Shown: one piece after another, positions 23,092-37,700 of the stretch
Position numbering within the stretch: the first letter of the stretch is position 1
How the letters are laid out: the number at the start of each line of letters is the position of its first letter
From: Strigamia acuminata
Taxonomy: Eukaryota; Arthropoda; Chilopoda; Geophilomorpha; Linotaeniidae
Length of the DNA stretch: 64,000 nt
NCBI GenBank assembly: GCA_949358305.1
Contig: OX442316.1
Location: 682,001-746,000, forward strand
Direction: 5' to 3'
Notes under the pieces: generated by a model
Databases searched by the model: none
What the model saw: the letters and a program-made list of their open reading frames with translations, nothing else
Told to the model about the DNA's origin: nothing
Position numbers and translations under genes: made by a program

Positions 23092-26000
23092 AATATAAGT
23101 TTTAGCAACACTCAAGCAATAAATTTTGAAAAAAAAATTTTGAGCTTATTTCACATCGCAGTTGACTTAGCACAAACACCACAAGACCAATGTCTCTGAA
23201 TGTTCAGAAATAGTGTTTAAACCTTAGTAGAAGGCTCCAATGTAAGTTTTAGAAACATCCAACCTATGATTTGGGAGAATAGACTTTTGATCTCATCACA
23301 GTTGACTTAGCACAAACACCACAAGTCCAATGTCTCTGAATGTTTAGAAATAGTGTTTAAACCTTAGTAGAAGCCTTCAATATAAGTTTTAGCAACACCC
23401 AAGCAATAAATTTTGAAAAAAAAATTTTGAGCTTATTTCACATCGCAGTTGACTTAGCACAAACACCACAAGACCAATGTCTCTGAATGTTCAGAAATAG
23501 TGTTTAAACCTTAGTAGAAGGCTCCAATGTAAGTTTTAGAAACATCCAACCGATAATTTGGGAGAATAGACTTTTGATCTCATCACAGTTGACTTAGCAC
23601 AAACACCACAAGACCAATGTCTCTGAATGTTCAGAAATAGTGTTTAAACCTTAGTAGAAGGCTCCAATGTAAGTTTTAGAAACATCCAACCAATGATTTG
23701 GGAGAATAGACTTTGATCTCATCACAGTTGACTTAGCACAAACACCACAAGACCAATGTCTCTGAATGTTCAGAAATAGTGTTTAAACCTTAGTAGAAGC
23801 CTTCAATGTAAGTTTTAGCAACATCCAAGCAATGATTTGGGAGAATAGACTTTTGATCTCATCACAGTTGACTTAGCACAAACACCACAAAACCAATGTC
23901 TCTAAATGTTCAGAAATAGTGTTTAAACCTTAGTAGAAGGCTCCAATGTAAGTTTTAGAAACATCCAACCAATGATTTGGGAGAATAGACTTTTGATCTC
24001 ATCACAGTTGACTTAGCACAAACACCACAAGACCAATATCTCTGAATGTTCAGAAATAGTGTTTAAACCTTAGTAGAAGGCTCCAATGTAAGTTTTAGAA
24101 ACATCCAACCAATGATTTGGGAGAATAGACTTTTGATCTCATCACAGTTGACTTAGCACAAACACCACAAAACCAATGTCTCTGAATGTTCAGAAATAGT
24201 GTTTAAACCTTAGTAGAAGGCTCCAATGTAAGTTTTAGAAACATCCAACCAATGATTTGGGAGAATAGACTTTTGATCTCATCACAGTTGACTTAGCACA
24301 AACACCACAAGACCAATGTCTCTGAATGTTCAGAAATAGTGTTTAAACCTTAGTAGAAAGCTCCAATGTAAGTTTTAGAAACATCCAACCAATGATTTGG
24401 GAGAATAGACTTTGATCTCATCACAGTTGACTTAGCACAAACACCACAAGACCAATGTCTCTGAATGTTCAGAAATAGTGTTTAAACCTTAGTAGAAGCC
24501 TTCAATGTAAGTTTTAGCAACATCCAAGCAATGATTTGGGAGAATAGACTTTTGATCTCATCACAGTTGACTTAGCACAAACACCACAAAACCAATGTCT
24601 CTGAATGTTCAGAAATAGTGTTTAAACCTTAGTAGAAGGCTCCAATGTAAGTTTTAGAAACATCCAACCAATGATTTGGGAGAATAGACTTTTGATCTCA
24701 TCACAGTTGACTTAGCACAAACACCACAAGACCAATGTCTCTGAACGTTCAGAAATAGTGTTTAAACCTTAGTAGAAGCCTTCAATATAAGTTTTAGCAA
24801 CACCCAAGCATTAAATTTCGAAAAAAAAATTTTGAGCTCATTTCACATCGCAGTTGACTTAGCACAAACACCACAAGACCAATGTCTCTGAATGTTCAGA
24901 AATAGTGTTTAAACCTTAGTAGAAGGTTCCAATGTAAGTTTTAGAAACATCCAACCAATGATTTGGGAGAATAAACTTTTGATCTCATCACAGTTGACTT
25001 AGCACAAACACCACAAGACCAATGTCTCTGAATGTTCAGAAGTAGTGTTTAAACCTTAGTAGAAGCCTTCAATATAAGTTTTAGCAACCCCAAGCATTAA
25101 ATTTTGAAAAAAAAATTTTGAGCTCATTTCACATCGCAGTTGACTTAGCACAAACACCACAAGACCAATGTCTCTGAATGTTCAGAAATAGTGTTTAAAC
25201 CTTAGTAGAAGGTTCCAATGTAAGTTTTAGAAACATCCAACCAATGATTTGGGAGAATAAACTTTTGATCTCATCACAGTTGACTTAGCACAAACACCAC
25301 AAGACCAATGTCTCTGAATGTTCAGAAATAGTGTTTAAACCTTAGTAGAAGCCTTCAATATAAGTTTTAGCAACACCCAAGCATTAAATTTTGAAAAAAA
25401 AATTTTGAGCTCATTTCACATCGCAGTTGACTTAGCACAAACACCACAAGACCAATGTCTCTGAACGTTCAGAAATAGTGTTTAAACTTTAGTAGAAGGC
25501 TCCAATGTAAGTTTTAGAAACATCCAACCAATGATTTGGGAGAATAAACTTTTGATCTCATCACAGTTGACTTAGCACAAACACCACAAGTCCAATGTCT
25601 CTGAATGTTTAGAAATAGTGTTTAAACCTTAGTAGAAGCCTTCAATATAAGTTTTAGCAACACTCAAGCAATAAATTTTGAAAAAAAAATTTTGAGCTCA
25701 TTTCACATCGCAGTTGACTTAGCACAAACACCACAAGACCAATGTCTCTGAATGTTCAGAAATAGTGTTTAAACCTTAGTAGAAGGTTCCAATGTAAGTT
25801 TTAGAAACATCCAACCAATGATTTGGGAGAATAAACTTTTGATCTTATCACAGTTGACTTAGCACAAACACCACAAGACCAATGTCTCTGAATGTTCAGA
25901 AATAGTGTTTAAACCTTAGTAGAAGCCTTCAATATAAGTTTTAGCAACACCCAAGCAATAAAATTTGAAAAAAAAATTTTGAGCTTATTTTACATCGCAG

Positions 26001-27943
26001 TTGACTTAGCACAAACACCACAAGACCAATGTCTCTGAATGTTCAGAAATAGTGTTTAAACCTTAGTAGAAGGTTCCAATGTAAGTTTTAGAAACATCCA
26101 ACCAATGATTTGGGAGAATAAACTTTTGATCTCATCACAGTTGACTTAGCACAAACACCACAAGACCAATGTCTCTGAATGTTCAGAAATAGTGTTTAAA
26201 CCTTAGTAGAAGCCTTCAATATAAGTTTTAGCAACACCCAAGCATTAAATTTTGAAAAAAAAATTTTGAGCTCATTTCACATCGCAGTTGACTTAGCACA
26301 AACACCACAAGACCAATGTCTCTGAACGTTCAGAAATAGTGTTTAAACTTTAGTAGAAGGCTCCAATGTAAGTTTTAGAAACATCCAACCAATGATTTGG
26401 GAGAATAAACTTTTGATCTCATCACAGTTGACTTAGCACAAACACCACAAGTCCAATGTCTCTGAATGTTTAGAAATAGTGTTTAAACCTTAGTAGAAGC
26501 CTTCAATATAAGTTTTAGCAACACTCAAGCAATAAATTTTGAAAAAAAAATTTTGAGCTCATTTCACATCGCAGTTGACTTAGCACAAACACCACAAGAC
26601 CAATGTCTCTGAATGTTCAGAAATAGTGTTTAAACCTTAGTAGAAGGTTCCAATGTAAGTTTTAGAAACATCCAACCAATGATTTGGGAGAATAAACTTT
26701 TGATCTCATCACAGTTGACTTAGCACAAACACCACAAGACCAATGTCTCTGAATGTTCAGAAATAGTGTTTAAACCTTAGTAGAAGCCTTCAATATAAGT
26801 TTTAGCAACACCCAAGCATTAAATTTTGAAAAAAAAATTTTGAGCTCATTTCACATCGCAGTTGACTTAGCACAAACACCACAAGACCAATGTCTCTGAA
26901 TGTTCAGAAATAGTGTTTAAACCTTAGTAGAAGCCTTCAATATAAGTTTTAGCAACACCCAAGCAATAAAATTTGAAAAAAAAATTTTGAGCTTATTTTA
27001 CATCGCAGTTGACTTAGCACAAACACCACAAGACCAATGTCTCTGAATGTTCAGAAATAGTGTTTAAACCTTAGTAGAAGGCTCCAATGTAAGTTTTAGA
27101 AACATCCAACCAATGATTTGGGAGAATAGACTTTTGATCTCATCACAGTTGACTTAGCACAAACACCACAAGACCAATGTCTCTGAACGTTCAGAAATAG
27201 TGTTTAAACTTTAGTAGAAGGCTCCAATGTAAGTTTTAGAAACATCCAACCAATGATTTGGGAGAATAAACTTTTGATCTCATCACAGTTGACTTAGCAC
27301 AAACACCACAAGACCAATGTCTCTGAATGTTCAGAAATAGTGTTTAAACCTTAGTAGAAGCCTTCAATATAAGTTTTAGCAACACCCAAGCATTAAATTT
27401 TGAAAAAAAAATTTTGAGCTCATTTCACATCGCAGTTGACTTAGCACAAACACCACAAGACCAATGTCTCTGAATGTTCAGAAATAGTGTTTAAACCTTA
27501 GTAGAAGCCTTCAATATAAGTTTTAGCAACACCCAAGCAATAAAATTTGAAAAAAAAATTTTGAGCTTATTTTACATCGCAGTTGACTTAGCACAAACAC
27601 CACAAGACCAATGTCTCTGAATGTTCAGAAATAGTGTTTAAACCTTAGTAGAAGGCTCCAATGTAAGTTTTAGAAACATCCAACCAATGATTTGGGAGAA
27701 TAGACTTTTGATCTCATCACAGTTGACTTAGCACAAACACCACAAGACCAATGTCTCTGAACGTTCAGAAATAGTGTTTAAACTTTAGTAGAAGGCTCCA
27801 ATGTAAGTTTTAGAAACATCCAACCAATGATTTGGGAGAATAAACTTTTGATCTCATCACAGTTGACTTAGCACAAACACCACAAGTCCAATGTCTCTGA
27901 ATGTTTAGAAATAGTGTTTAAACCTTAGTAGAAGCCTTCAATA
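23092..27943. repeat. Satellite array, segment between the two MITE copies
   Basis: Uninterrupted A and B monomers. The junction between the two copies of the 5.7-5.9-kb duplication is at about 24720/24721. No ORF or other feature seen. Confidence 0.96.
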
Positions 27944-28756
27944 GGGGGTTTCATTATATGAATGATTTTGTAATTTTGTGATTTTGCATTAATCACAAAA
28001 TCATTATTTTTTGATGCCTCAAAAAATGGAATCACATTGAATTAACCTAGTCAATTTTGCAATTGTGTGATCTGGACAATTTTGTGATTTTTGAGTATTA
28101 CCATGTGATATCTGTTCTACCAATCACATTCACATTCACTAAAGTACAAGAGAGTGCAAACACAAAATCCCAAAATCATCTAAAAGGTAGTTTTTGTGAT
28201 TTTGATAAGAAGTGATTTTGAGGCTTGTGAAAGTCAAAACAAAATGGAGGCATCCAAGCTCTATCTAAGTGGCCAACTTGTATCCTTGTATATCATCAAT
28301 ATGCTGATGCATCCATGACTGTATAACAGCTAGGAAACTCAATTAATGGCTCTGGTGCAATCTGTGAAACTTATATTTATTAAAATGCACCTTATTAAAA
28401 AAAATTTTGTTCCATCACACAAATAGAACTAGTTATTTTTGCATCACATTTTAAAATTGGTTGGATATAACTAAAACCCAATATGGTGGATAGGAAGTCA
28501 TGTGACTATTTAAATAATTGTTTTTGCACGTAATTGTCAATTACAATTTGTGATGGCCACTTGGATTGAGCTTGGCTGCTGTCATTTTGTCAAAATAGCA
28601 AAACTACCTTTGATTTTGTGTTTTGTGTATTTTTTCTGTTTAGTGTTTTTGTAATTATGCACATGATTGGTGGAACTGATACCATGTGACAAATCCAAAA
28701 GTGCAAAATTGCTAAAGTTGCAAAATTACAAAATTGCTTAATTAATGAAACCCCTT
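27944..28756. mobile_element. MITE-like insertion in satellite, copy 2
   Basis: 813 bp, matching copy 1 at an exact offset of 5,665 bp and in the same monomer position. The only difference I found is T at 22873 versus C at 28538. Same site and same flanks mean it was copied with the surrounding satellite rather than inserted independently. Confidence 0.8.
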
Positions 28757-31700
28757 AATATAAGTTTTAGCAACACTCAAGCAATAAATTTTGAAAAAAA
28801 AATTTTGAGCTTATTTCACATCGCAGTTGACTTAGCACAAACACCACAAGACCAATGTCTCTGAATGTTCAGAAATAGTGTTTAAACCTTAGTAGAAGGC
28901 TCCAATGTAAGTTTTAGAAACATCCAACCAATGATTTGGGAGAATAGACTTTTGATCTCATCACAGTTGACTTAGCACAAACACCACAAGTCCAATGTCT
29001 CTGAATGTTTAGAAATAGTGTTTAAACCTTAGTAGAAGCCTTCAATATAAGTTTTAGCAACACCCAAGCAATAAATTTTGAAAAAAAAATTTTGAGCTTA
29101 TTTCACATCGCAGTTGACTTAGCACAAACACCACAAGACCAATGTCTCTGAATGTTCAGAAATAGTGTTTAAACCTTAGTAGAAGGCTCCAATGTAAGTT
29201 TTAGAAACATCCAACCGATAATTTGGGAGAATAGACTTTTGATCTCATCACAGTTGACTTAGCACAAACACCACAAGACCAATGTCTCTGAATGTTCAGA
29301 AATAGTGTTTAAACCTTAGTAGAAGGCTCCAATGTAAGTTTTAGAAACATCCAACCAATGATTTGGGAGAATAGACTTTGATCTCATCACAGTTGACTTA
29401 GCACAAACACCACAAGACCAATGTCTCTGAATGTTCAGAAATAGTGTTTAAACCTTAGTAGAAGCCTTCAATGTAAGTTTTAGCAACATCCAAGCAATGA
29501 TTTGGGAGAATAGACTTTTGATCTCATCACAGTTGACTTAGCACAAACACCACAAAACCAATGTCTCTAAATGTTCAGAAATAGTGTTTAAACCTTAGTA
29601 GAAGGCTCCAATGTAAGTTTTAGAAACATCCAACCAATGATTTGGGAGAATAGACTTTTGATCTCATCACAGTTGACTTAGCACAAACACCACAAGACCA
29701 ATATCTCTGAATGTTCAGAAATAGTGTTTAAACCTTAGTAGAAGGCTCCAATGTAAGTTTTAGAAACATCCAACCAATGATTTGGGAGAATAGACTTTTG
29801 ATCTCATCACAGTTGACTTAGCACAAACACCACAAAACCAATGTCTCTGAATGTTCAGAAATAGTGTTTAAACCTTAGTAGAAGGCTCCAATGTAAGTTT
29901 TAGAAACATCCAACCAATGATTTGGGAGAATAGACTTTTGATCTCATCACAGTTGACTTAGCACAAACACCACAAGACCAATGTCTCTGAATGTTCAGAA
30001 ATAGTGTTTAAACCTTAGTAGAAGGCTCCAATGTAAGTTTTAGAAACATCCAACCAATGATTTGGGAGAATAGACTTTGATCTCATCACAGTTGACTTAG
30101 CACAAACACCACAAGACCAATGTCTCTGAATGTTCAGAAATAGTGTTTAAACCTTAGTAGAAGCCTTCAATGTAAGTTTTAGCAACATCCAAGCAATGAT
30201 TTGGGAGAATAGACTTTTGATCTTATCACAGTTGACTTAGCACAAACACCACAAAACCAATGTCTCTGAATGTTCAGAAATAGTGTTTAAACCTTAGTAG
30301 AAGGCTCCAATGTAAGTTTTAGAAACATCCAACCAATGATTTGGGAGAATAGACTTTTGATCTCATCACAGTTGACTTAGCACAAACACCACAAGACCAA
30401 TGTCTCTGAATGTTCAGAAATAGTGTTTAAACCTTAGTAGAAGGCTCCAATGTAAGTTTTAGAAACATCCAACCAATGATTTGGGAGAATAGACTTTGAT
30501 CTCATCACAGTTGACTTAGCACAAACACCACAAGACCAATGTCTCTGAATGTTCAGAAATAGTGTTTAAACCTTAGTAGAAGCCTTCAATGTAAGTTTTA
30601 GCAACATCCAAGCAATGATTTGGGAGAATAGACTTTTGATCTCATCACAGTTGACTTAGCACAAACACCACAAAACCAATGTCTCTAAATGTTCAGAAAT
30701 AGTGTTTAAACCTTAGTAGAAGGCTCCAATGTAAGTTTTAGAAACATCCAACCAATGATTTGGGAGAATAGACTTTTGATCTCATCACAGTTGACTTAGC
30801 ACAAACACCACAAGACCAATATCTCTGAATGTTCAGAAATAGTGTTTAAACCTTAGTAGAAGGCTCCAATGTAAGTTTTAGAAACATCCAACCAATGATT
30901 TGGGAGAATAGACTTTTGATCTCATCACAGTTGACTTAGCACAAACACCACAAGTCCAATGTCTCTGAATGTTTAGAAATAGTGTTTAAACCTTAGTAGA
31001 AGCCTTCAATATAAGTTTTAGCAACACCCAAGCAATAAATTTTGAAAAAAAAATTTTGAGCTTATTTTACATCGCAGTTGACTTAGCACAAACACCACAA
31101 GACCAATGTCTCTGAATGTTCAGAAATAGTGTTTAAACCTTAGTAGAAGGCTCCAATGTAAGTTTTAGAAACATCCAACCAATGATTTGGGAGAATAGAC
31201 GTTTGATCTCATCACAGTTGACTTAGCACAAACACCACAAGACCAATGTCTCTGAACGTTCAGAAATAGTGTTTAAACCTTAGTAGAAGCCTTCAATATA
31301 AGTTTTAGCAACACCCAAGCATTAAATTTTGAAAAAAAAATTTTGAGCTCATTTCACATCGCAGTTGACTTAGCACAAACACCACAAGACCAATGTCTCT
31401 GAATGTTCAGAAATAGTGTTTAAACCTTAGTAGAAGGCTCCAATGTAAGTTTTAGAAACATCCAACCAATGATTTGGGAGAATAGACTTTTGATCTCATC
31501 ACAGTTGACTTAGCACAAACACCACAAGACCAATGTCTCTGAACGTTCAGAAATAGTGTTTAAACCTTAGTAGAAGGCTCCAATGTAAGTTTTAGAAACA
31601 TCCAACCAATGATTTGGGAGAATAAACTTTTGATCTCATCACAGTTGACTTAGCACAAACACCACAAGACCAATGTCTCTGAATGTTCAGACATAGTGTT

Positions 31701-34700
31701 TAAACCTTAGTAGAAGCCTTCAATATAAGTTTTAGCAACACCCAAGCAATAAAATTTGAAAAAAAAATTTTGAGCTCATTTCACATCGCAGTTGACTTAG
31801 CACAAACACCACAAGACCAATGTCTCTGAATGTTCAGAAATAGTGTTTAAACCTTAGTAGAAGGCTCCAATGTAAGTTTTAGAAACATCCAACCAATGAT
31901 TTGGGAGAATAGACTTTTGATCTCATCACAGTTGACTTAGCACAAACACCACAAGACCAATGTCTCTGAACGTTCAGAAATAGTGTTTAAACTTTAGTAG
32001 AAGGCTCCAATGTAAGTTTTAGAAACATCCAACCAATGATTTGGGAGAATAAACTTTTGATCTCATCACAGTTGACTTAGCACAAACACCACAAGTCCAA
32101 TGTCTCTGAATGTTTAGAAATAGTGTTTAAACCTTAGTAGAAGCCTTCAATATAAGTTTTAGCAACACCCAAGCAATAAATTTTGAAAAAAAAATTTTGA
32201 GCTTATTTCACATCGCAGTTGACTTAGCACAAACACCACAAGACCAATGTCTCTGAATGTTCAGAAATAGTGTTTAAACCTTAGTAGAAGGCTCCAATGT
32301 AAGTTTTAGAAACATCCAACCAATGATTTGGGAGAATAGACTTTTGATCTCATCACAGTTGACTTAGCACAAACACCACAAGACCAATGTCTCTGAATGT
32401 TCAGAAATAGTGTTTAAACCTTAGTAGAAGGCTCCAATGTAAGTTTTAGAAACATCCAACCAATGATTTGGGAGAATAGACTTTTGATCTCATCACAGTT
32501 GACTTAGCACAAACACCACAAGACCAATGTCTCTGAACGTTCAGAAATAGTGTTTAAACTTTAGTAGAAGGTTCCAATGTAAGTTTTAGAAACATCCAAC
32601 CAATGATTTGGGAGAATAAACTTTTGATCTCATCACAGTTGACTTAGCACAAACACCACAAGTCCAATGTCTCTGAATGTTTAGAAATAGTGTTTAAACC
32701 TTAGTAGAAGCCTTCAATATAAGTTTTAGCAACACTCAAGCAATAAATTTTGAAAAAAAAATTTTGAGCTTATTTCACATCGCAGTTGACTTAGCACAAA
32801 CACCACAAGACCAATGTCTCTGAATGTTCAGAAATAGTGTTTAAACCTTAGTAGAAGGCTCCAATGTAAGTTTTAGAAACATCCAACCAATGATTTGGGA
32901 GAATAGACTTTTGATCTCATCACAGTTGACTTAGCACAAACACCACAAGTCCAATGTCTCTGAATGTTTAGAAATAGTGTTTAAACCTTAGTAGAAGCCT
33001 TCAATATAAGTTTTAGCAACACCCAAGCAATAAATTTTGAAAAAAAAATTTTGAGCTTATTTCACATCGCAGTTGACTTAGCACAAACACCACAAGACCA
33101 ATGTCTCTGAATGTTCAGAAATAGTGTTTAAACCTTAGTAGAAGGCTCCAATGTAAGTTTTAGAAACATCCAACCAATGATTTGGGAGAATAGACTTTTG
33201 ATCTCATCACAGTTGACTTAGCACAAACACCACAAGACCAATGTCTCTGAATGTTCAGAAATAGTGTTTAAACCTTAGTAGAAGGCTCCAATGTAAGTTT
33301 TAGAAACATCCAACCAATGATTTGGGAGAATAGACTTTTGATCTCATCACAGTTGACTTAGCACAAACACCACAAGACCAATGTCTCTGAACGTTCAGAA
33401 ATAGTGTTTAAACTTTAGTAGAAGGTTCCAATGTAAGTTTTAGAAACATCCAACCAATGATTTGGGAGAATAAACTTTTGATCTCATCACAGTTGACTTA
33501 GCACAAACACCACAAGTCCAATGTCTCTGAATGTTTAGAAATAGTGTTTAAACCTTAGTAGAAGCCTTCAATATAAGTTTTAGCAACACTCAAGCAATAA
33601 ATTTTGAAAAAAAAATTTTGAGCTTATTTCACATCGCAGTTGACTTAGCACAAACACCACAAGACCAATGTCTCTGAATGTTCAGAAATAGTGTTTAAAC
33701 CTTAGTAGAAGGCTCCAATGTAAGTTTTAGAAACATCCAACCAATGATTTGGGAGAATAGACTTTTGATCTCATCACAGTTGACTTAGCACAAACACCAC
33801 AAGTCCAATGTCTCTGAATGTTTAGAAATAGTGTTTAAACCTTAGTAGAAGCCTTCAATATAAGTTTTAGCAACACCCAAGCAATAAATTTTGAAAAAAA
33901 AATTTTGAGCTTATTTCACATCGCAGTTGACTTAGCACAAACACCACAAGACCAATGTCTCTGAATGTTCAGAAATAGTGTTTAAACCTTAGTAGAAGGC
34001 TCCAATGTAAGTTTTAGAAACATCCAACCGATAATTTGGGAGAATAGACTTTTGATCTCATCATAGTTGACTTAGCACAAACACCACAAGACCAATGTCT
34101 CTGAATGTTCAGAAATAGTGTTTAAACCTTAGTAGAAGGTTCCAATGTAAGTTTTAGAAACATCCAACCAATGATTTGGGAGAATAAACTTTTGATCTCA
34201 TCACAGTTGACTTAGCACAAACACCACAAGACCAATGTCTCTGAATGTTCAGAAATAGTGTTTAAACCTTAGTAGAAGCCTTCAATATAAGTTTTAGCAA
34301 CACCCAAGCATTAAATTTTGAAAAAAAAATTTTGAGCTCATTTCACATCGCAGTTGACTTAGCACAAACACCACAAGACCAATGTCTCTGAATGTTCAGA
34401 AATAGTGTTTAAACCTTAGTAGAAGCCTTCAATATAAGTTTTAGCAACACCCAAGCAATAAAATTTGAAAAAAAAATTTTGAGCTTATTTCACATCGCAG
34501 TTGACTTAGCACAAACACCACAAGACCAATGTCTCTGAATGTTCAGAAATAGTGTTTAAACCTTAGTAGAAGGCTCCAATGTAAGTTTTAGAAACATCCA
34601 ACCAATGATTTGGGAGAATAGACTTTTGATCTCATCATAGTTGACTTAGCACAAACACCACAAGACCAATGTCTCTGAATGTTCAGAAATAGTGTTTAAA

Positions 34701-37700
34701 CCTTAGTAGAAGGTTCCAATGTAAGTTTTAGAAACATCCAACCAATGATTTGGGAGAATAAACTTTTGATCTCATCACAGTTGACTTAGCACAAACACCA
34801 CAAGACCAATGTCTCTGAATGTTCAGAAATAGTGTTTAAACCTTAGTAGAAGCCTTCAATATAAGTTTTAGCAACACCCAAGCAATAAAATTTGAAAAAA
34901 AAATTTTGAGCTTATTTCACATCGCAGTTGACTTAGCACAAACACCACAAGACCAATGTCTCTGAATGTTCAGAAATAGTGTTTAAACCTTAGTAGAAGG
35001 CTCCAATGTAAGTTTTAGAAACATCCAACCAATGATTTGGGAGAATAGACTTTTGATCTCTTCACAGTTGACTTAGCACAAACACCACAAGTCCAATGTC
35101 TCTGAATGTTTAGAAATAGTGTTTAAACCTTAGTAGAAGCCTTCAATATAAGTTTTAGCAACACCCAAGCAATAAATTTTGAAAAAAAAATTTTGAGCTT
35201 ATTTCACATCGCAGTTGACTTAGCACAAACACCACAAGACCAATGTCTCTGAATGTTCAGAAATAGTGTTTAAACCTTAGTAGAAGGCTCCAATGCAAGT
35301 TTTAGAAACATCCAACCGATAATTTGGGAGAATAGACTTTTGATCTCATCACAGTTGACTTAGCACAAACACCACAAGACCAATGTCTCTGAATGTTCAG
35401 AAATAGTGTTTAAACCTTAGTAGAAGGCTCCAATGTAAGTTTTAGAAACATCCAACCAATGATTTGGGAGAATAGACTTTGATCTCATCACAGTTGACTT
35501 AGCACAAACACCACAAGACCAATGTCTCTGAATGTTCAGAAATAGTGTTTAAACCTTAGTAGAAGGCTCCAATGTAAGTTTTAGAAACATCCAACCGATA
35601 ATTTGGGAGAATAGACTTTTGATCTCATCACAGTTGACTTAGCACAAACACCACAAGACCAATGTCTCTGAATGTTCAGAAATAGTGTTTAAACCTTAGT
35701 AGAAGGCTCCAATGTAAGTTTTAGAAACATCCAACCAATGATTTGGGAGAATAGACTTTGATCTCATCACAGTTGACTTAGCACAAACACCACAAGACCA
35801 ATGTCTCTGAATGTTCAGAAATAGTGTTTAAACCTTAGTAGAAGCCTTCAATGTAAGTTTTAGCAACATCCAAGCAATGATTTGGGAGAATAGACTTTTG
35901 ATCTCATCACAGTTGACTTAGCACAAACACCACAAAACCAATGTCTCTAAATGTTCAGAAATAGTGTTTAAACCTTAGTAGAAGGCTCCAATGTAAGTTT
36001 TAGAAACATCCAACCAATGATTTGGGAGAATAGACTTTTGATCTCATCACAGTTGACTTAGCACAAACACCACAAGACCAATATCTCTGAATGTTCAGAA
36101 ATAGTGTTTAAACCTTAGTAGAAGGCTCCAATGTAAGTTTTAGAAACATCCAACCAATGATTTGGGAGAATAGACTTTTGATCTCATCACAGTTGACTTA
36201 GCACAAACACCACAAGACCAATGTCTCTGAATGTTCAGAAATAGTGTTTAAACCTTAGTAGAAGGCTCCAATGTAAGTTTTAGAAACATCCAACCAATGA
36301 TTTGGGAGAATAGACTTTGATCTCATCACAGTTGACTTAGCACAAACACCACAAGACCAATGTCTCTGAATGTTCAGAAATAGTGTTTAAACCTTAGTAG
36401 AAGCCTTCAATGTAAGTTTTAGCAACATCCAAGCAATGATTTGGGAGAATAGACTTTTGATCTCATCACAGTTGACTTAGCACAAACACCACAAAACCAA
36501 TGTCTCTGAATGTTCAGAAATAGTGTTTAAACCTTAGTAGAAGGCTCCAATGTAAGTTTTAGAAACATCCAACCAATGATTTGGGAGAATAGACTTTTGA
36601 TCTCATCACAGTTGACTTAGCACAAACACCACAAGACCAATGTCTCTGAACGTTCAGAAATAGTGTTTAAACCTTAGTAGAAGGCTCCAATGTAAGTTTT
36701 AGAAACATCCAACCAATGATTTGGGAGAATCGACTTTTGATCTCATCACAGTTGACTTAGCACAAACACCACAAGACCAATGTCTCTGAATGTTCAGAAA
36801 TAGTGTTTAAACCTTAGTAGAAGGCTCCAATGTAAGTTTTAGAAACATCCAACCAATGATTTGGGAGAATAGACTTTTGATCTCATCACAGTTGACTTAG
36901 CACAAACACCACAAGACCAATGTCTCTGAACGTTCAGAAATAGTGTTTAAACCTTAGTAGAAGCCTTCAATATAAGTTTTAGCAACACCCAAGCAATAAA
37001 TTTTGAAAAAAAAATTTTGAGCTTATTTCACATCGCAGTTGACTTAGCACAAACACCACAAGACCAATGTCTCTGAATGTTCAGAAATAGTGTTTAAACC
37101 TTAGTAGAAGGCTCCAATGTAAGTTTTAGAAACATCCAACCGATAATTTGGGAGAATAGACTTTTGATCTCATCACAGTTGACTTAGCACAAACACCACA
37201 AGACCAATGTTTCTGAATGTTCAGAAATAGTGTTTAAACCTTAGTAGAAGGCTCTAATGTAAGTTTTAGAAACATTCAACCGATGATTTGGGAGAATAGA
37301 CTTTTGATCTCATCACAGTTGACTTAGCACAAACACCACAAGACCAATGTCTCTGAATGTTCAGAAATAGTGTTTAAACCTTAGTAGAAGGCTCCAATGT
37401 AAGTTTTAGAAACATCCAACCGATGATTTGGTTGAATAGACTTTTGATCTCATCACAGTTGACTTAGCACAAACACCACAAGTCCAATGTCTCTGAATGT
37501 TCAGAAATAGTGTTTAAACCTTAGTAGAAGCCTTCAATATAAGTTTTAGCAACACCCAAGCATTAAATTTTAAAAAAAAAATTTTGAGCTCATTTCACAT
37601 CGCAGTTGACTTAGCACAAACACCACAAGACCAATGTCTCTGAATGTTCAGAAATAGTGTTTAAACCTTAGTAGAAGCCTTCAATATAAGTTTTAGCAAC

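Larger units (their letters stand above)
18770..30385. repeat. Large direct tandem duplication within the satellite
   Basis: Copy 1 is 18770-24720 (5,951 bp) and copy 2 is 24721-30385 (5,665 bp), directly abutting. Both hold the same ordered series of monomer variants and the same 813-bp insertion at the same position. From the insertion to the right end the offset is exactly 5,665 (for example TCTCTAAATG at 23900/29565 and the ATATC variant at 24036/29701). The 286-bp length difference equals whole monomers: copy 1 has two extra A units (279 bp) and one extra B (147), copy 2 one extra A (140). A few point differences separate them, for example 22873/28538. Confidence 0.88.

Noticed and set aside
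22279-28756. Two independent insertions of the MITE-like element
   Set aside because: Both occupy the same base of the same monomer with the same neighbours at an exact offset, so one insertion was duplicated.
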